Below are positions 4,884-6,500 of a stretch of 6,500 nt of DNA, one piece after another; the stretch's first letter is position 1; the number at the start of each line of letters is the position of its first letter. The stretch covers positions 1-6,500 of the forward strand of contig JBOHDE010000217.1 in NCBI GenBank assembly GCA_050699035.1, given 5' to 3'. A program made the position numbers and the translations under genes. The stretch comes from WHTB01 sp050699035. GTDB taxonomy: Bacteria; Actinomycetota; Actinomycetes; Propionibacteriales; Nocardioidaceae. Under the pieces are notes generated by a model. It searched no databases and had not been told where the DNA came from. It saw only the letters and a program-made list of their open reading frames with translations.

Positions 4884-5639
4884 ATGGCCGAGAACGCGTA
4901 CACCCTGGTCCTGCTGCGCCATGGCGAGAGCGAGTGGAACGCCAAGAACCTCTTCACCGGCTGGGTCGACGTCGCACTGACCGCGAAGGGCCGCGACGAG
5001 GCGGTCCGGGGCGGCCGGCTGCTCGCCGAGCACGACCTGCTGCCCGACGTACTCCACACGTCGGTGCTGCTCCGCGCCATCCAGACCGCGCAGCACGGGC
5101 TGGAGGCCTGTGACCGGCAGTGGATCCCGGTCCGGCGGTCGTGGCGGCTCAACGAGCGGCACTACGGCGCGCTGCAGGGCAAGGACAAGAAGGCCACCAT
5201 GGAGGAGTACGGCGAGGAGCAGTTCATGCTGTGGCGCCGGTCGTACGACACGCCTCCGCCGGCCCTCGCCGACGACGACGAGTTCAGCCAGGTGGGTGAC
5301 CCGCAGTACGCCGCGCTGCCGCCGGAGGTGCAGCCCCGCGCCGAGTGCCTCGCCGACGTCGTCGACCGGATGCTGCCCTACTGGTACGACGCCATCGTGC
5401 CCGACCTGCGGGCCGGCCAGACCGTACTCGTGGCGGCGCACGGCAACTCGCTGCGGGCGCTGGTCATGCACCTCGACGACCTGTCCAAGGACGATGTGGT
5501 CGGTCTCAACATCCCGACCGGTATCCCGTTGGCGTACCGGCTGGACGCCGACCTGCGGCCGGTGCGGCGCGGCGGCGAGTACCTCGACCCGGAGGCGGCC
5601 AAGGACGCCATCGCCGCCGTCGCCAACCAGGGCCGCTGA
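4884..5639 (+). CDS. gpmA: 2,3-bisphosphoglycerate-dependent phosphoglycerate mutase
   Basis: 251-aa cytoplasmic enzyme that interconverts 3- and 2-phosphoglycerate in glycolysis and gluconeogenesis through a phosphohistidine. The histidine-phosphatase signature LLRHGESEWN (10-19) supplies catalytic His13 with Arg12. NLFTGWVDVALTAKG (22-36), SVLLRAIQTA with Arg64, WRLNERHYGALQG (87-99) with acid/base Glu91, and AAHGNSLRAL (184-193) with second active-site His186 complete the site. Length and all catalytic residues match GpmA (dPGM) and not the cofactor-independent GpmI. The insertion around 117-150 (WRRSYDTPPP and following) is typical of dPGM. It follows phoU by 26 bp in the same direction. 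In mycobacteria the orthologue gpm1 lies directly next to senX3-regX3, so the association with the phosphate regulators is shared, though the orientation differs here. Confidence 0.96.
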   Translation: MAENAYTLVLLRHGESEWNAKNLFTGWVDVALTAKGRDEAVRGGRLLAEHDLLPDVLHTSVLLRAIQTAQHGLEACDRQWIPVRRSWRLNERHYGALQGKDKKATMEEYGEEQFMLWRRSYDTPPPALADDDEFSQVGDPQYAALPPEVQPRAECLADVVDRMLPYWYDAIVPDLRAGQTVLVAAHGNSLRALVMHLDDLSKDDVVGLNIPTGIPLAYRLDADLRPVRRGGEYLDPEAAKDAIAAVANQGR

Positions 5640-5647
5640 AGCCCTCA

Positions 5648-5673
5648 GACCGCTGGCATCGCCGACCGCTGGC
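5648..5673 (+). repeat. 10-bp direct repeat after gpmA
   Basis: GACCGCTGGC occurs at 5648-5657 and again at 5664-5673, a 16-bp period, just after the gpmA stop and before the long hairpin. It may be chance or a relic of a small duplication. Confidence 0.4.
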
Positions 5674-5674
5674 C

Positions 5675-5735
5675 CGCGAAGTGAACGAAATGGTTGCTCT
5701 TCGGCGACCGCAGCGACAATTTCGTTCACTTCGCG
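5675..5735. repeat. Long near-perfect hairpin between convergent genes
   Basis: CGCGAAGTGAACGAAAT (5675-5691) is repeated as an exact reverse complement at 5719-5735. Pairing continues inward after one mismatch (5692/5718) with six more pairs, one of them U-G, to 5698/5712, giving 23 pairs over 24 positions. The 13-nt loop holds a further CGG/CCG mini-stem. It lies 35 nt after the gpmA stop and 1 nt from the stop codon of the convergent gene. It probably insulates the two 3' ends. It lacks a U-tract, so it may instead be a REP/MITE-like dispersed palindrome. Confidence 0.8.
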
Positions 5736-5736
5736 C

Positions 5737-6500
5737 CTAGAACGCGTCCATCGCACCCCACGACGGCGGAATGTCCAGCGTCCAGCGGTCGCGCCTGCGG
5801 TCCCGAGCCAGTCCGCGGGCACGCGTGCTCCGCATCCTCGCCACCAGGTCGGCGACGTGGTCGAGGTCCAGACGCGTGACGCGCATGACCACGAGCCCAT
5901 GCCGCTCGAACCGCTCCTCCCGCAGGTTGTCCCGGTCATGCTGTCGTGCCCTCCGGTGACCAGACCCGTCGTACTCGATGACGACGCCGGCCTCCATGTC
6001 GAGCAGGTCAGGATGCCCGAGCAGTGACTCGTACCCGTCGAACACCGGTGGGTTGCATCTCGGCCGCGGCAACCCGGCGGCGAGCATCCACACCATCCGG
6101 ACCCGGGTCTCCCAGGCGTTGCGCGCCATCGGGTCACCCAGGTCAACCGCCCGGCGGGCCTGCGCTGCTCCCCGCCATCCGGGGCGCTCGTCGACGTAGC
6201 CACGCACCTCGTCGCCCGTAACGATCTCGGCGTGCGTCATCTGGTCGACGAAAACCACTGCCTCGACCAGGTCAGCCGCTCGCCGCATTCCGTCGAACGT
6301 CGTCCGCGGTCCCGACGTGAGTCTGAGCCGGCCCACCTCGACCACGTCGGACTTCGGCAGGTCGTCCATCCACGGCTCGATGCCGAGCACCCGCGCGGCC
6401 GCCCAGCCACCGACCGCGCCCGTCGGTGGCAGCCGTACCGCCGCGGCGGCTACGCGCGCTGGAGGCAGCTCGCGGCATTCACCTGGGCTGGCAGATAGAG
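5737..6500 (-). CDS. DUF559 (Vsr-like fold) protein, 5'-truncated by window edge
   Basis: The stop codon is at 5737-5739. The frame stays open to base 6500 without a stop, so the N-terminus lies outside. There are 253 visible residues. A GTG at 6390 is not the likely start, since residues before it (LPPTGAVGGWAAARVLGI) form a typical continuation. The C-terminal half resembles the DUF559 / very-short-patch-repair endonuclease-like group: ETR with Glu130, PDLLD with Asp164 and Asp167, VIEYDGSGHRRA with Glu175 and Asp177, then RDNLREERFERHGLVVMRVT, where the final strand follows an Arg/Glu-rich helix. The catalytic-type acidic residues appear intact. Such proteins are common and multi-copy in Nocardioides-like genomes, often annotated next to AbiEi-like N-terminal domains; their role is unknown. 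It is convergent with gpmA across the long hairpin. The family call is from motif recognition. Confidence 0.8.
   Translation of the reverse strand, partial: LSASPGECRELPPARVAAAAVRLPPTGAVGGWAAARVLGIEPWMDDLPKSDVVEVGRLRLTSGPRTTFDGMRRAADLVEAVVFVDQMTHAEIVTGDEVRGYVDERPGWRGAAQARRAVDLGDPMARNAWETRVRMVWMLAAGLPRPRCNPPVFDGYESLLGHPDLLDMEAGVVIEYDGSGHRRARQHDRDNLREERFERHGLVVMRVTRLDLDHVADLVARMRSTRARGLARDRRRDRWTLDIPPSWGAMDAF

Noticed and set aside
5737..6390. Complete gene starting at the GTG at 6390
   Set aside because: The same frame stays open to the window edge and the upstream residues look like normal protein of this family, so the gene is treated as truncated.
1..6500. Novel defence system, mobile element, CRISPR array or RNA gene
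   Set aside because: I found no transposase, integrase, regular repeat array, tRNA or rRNA. Except for the lipoprotein and the DUF559 gene, everything is conserved actinobacterial core.

Overview
The window is GC-rich throughout. Its proteins (CarD, SenX3/RegX3-type kinase and regulator, PhoU, GpmA, IspD) read as a high-GC actinobacterium. The gene texture, especially the DUF559-type protein at the right end, suggests Nocardioidaceae or a close relative. That placement is inferred from protein character and gene order only.

Left block, transcribed leftward (minus strand): carD (894-1379), an RNA polymerase-binding regulator, then ispD (123-821) of the MEP isoprenoid pathway. A good hairpin (848-871) lies between them. 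A 26-bp perfect palindrome (33-58), terminator-like, follows ispD. A divergent region (1380-1625) separates carD from a rightward gene for a small, very acidic lipoprotein (1626-2135). That gene converges on the next operon.

Central block, phosphate signalling: senX3/phoR (2844-4070) and regX3/phoP (2170-2847) form a leftward, translationally coupled histidine kinase / response regulator pair with a 4-bp stop/start overlap. phoU (4204-4857) is divergent from senX3. The 133-bp space between them holds two adjacent 11-nt direct repeats starting GTTCA, which match the actinobacterial PHO-box pattern bound by PhoP. The regulator made here therefore probably controls its own operon and phoU. No pst transporter genes are present.

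Right block: gpmA (4884-5639), glycolytic phosphoglycerate mutase, follows phoU after 26 bp but has its own -10-like element. It converges on a leftward, 5'-truncated DUF559-type (Vsr-like nuclease fold) gene (5737-6500). A long near-perfect hairpin (5675-5735) fills the space between the two stop codons.

senX3, phoU and gpmA all lack a ribosome binding site and have a TANNNT -10 element 6-7 nt before the start codon, which is the signature of leaderless mRNAs. regX3, carD and the lipoprotein gene have clear Shine-Dalgarno sequences. The order phoU / senX3-regX3 / lipoprotein / carD / ispD resembles the phoU-phoR-phoP-(small protein)-carD-ispD neighbourhood of Streptomyces, so this is mostly conserved core chromosome. 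I see no mobile element, CRISPR array, RNA gene or defence island. The noteworthy items are regulatory (PHO box, leaderless starts, hairpins) plus two little-understood proteins: the acidic lipoprotein and the DUF559 protein.
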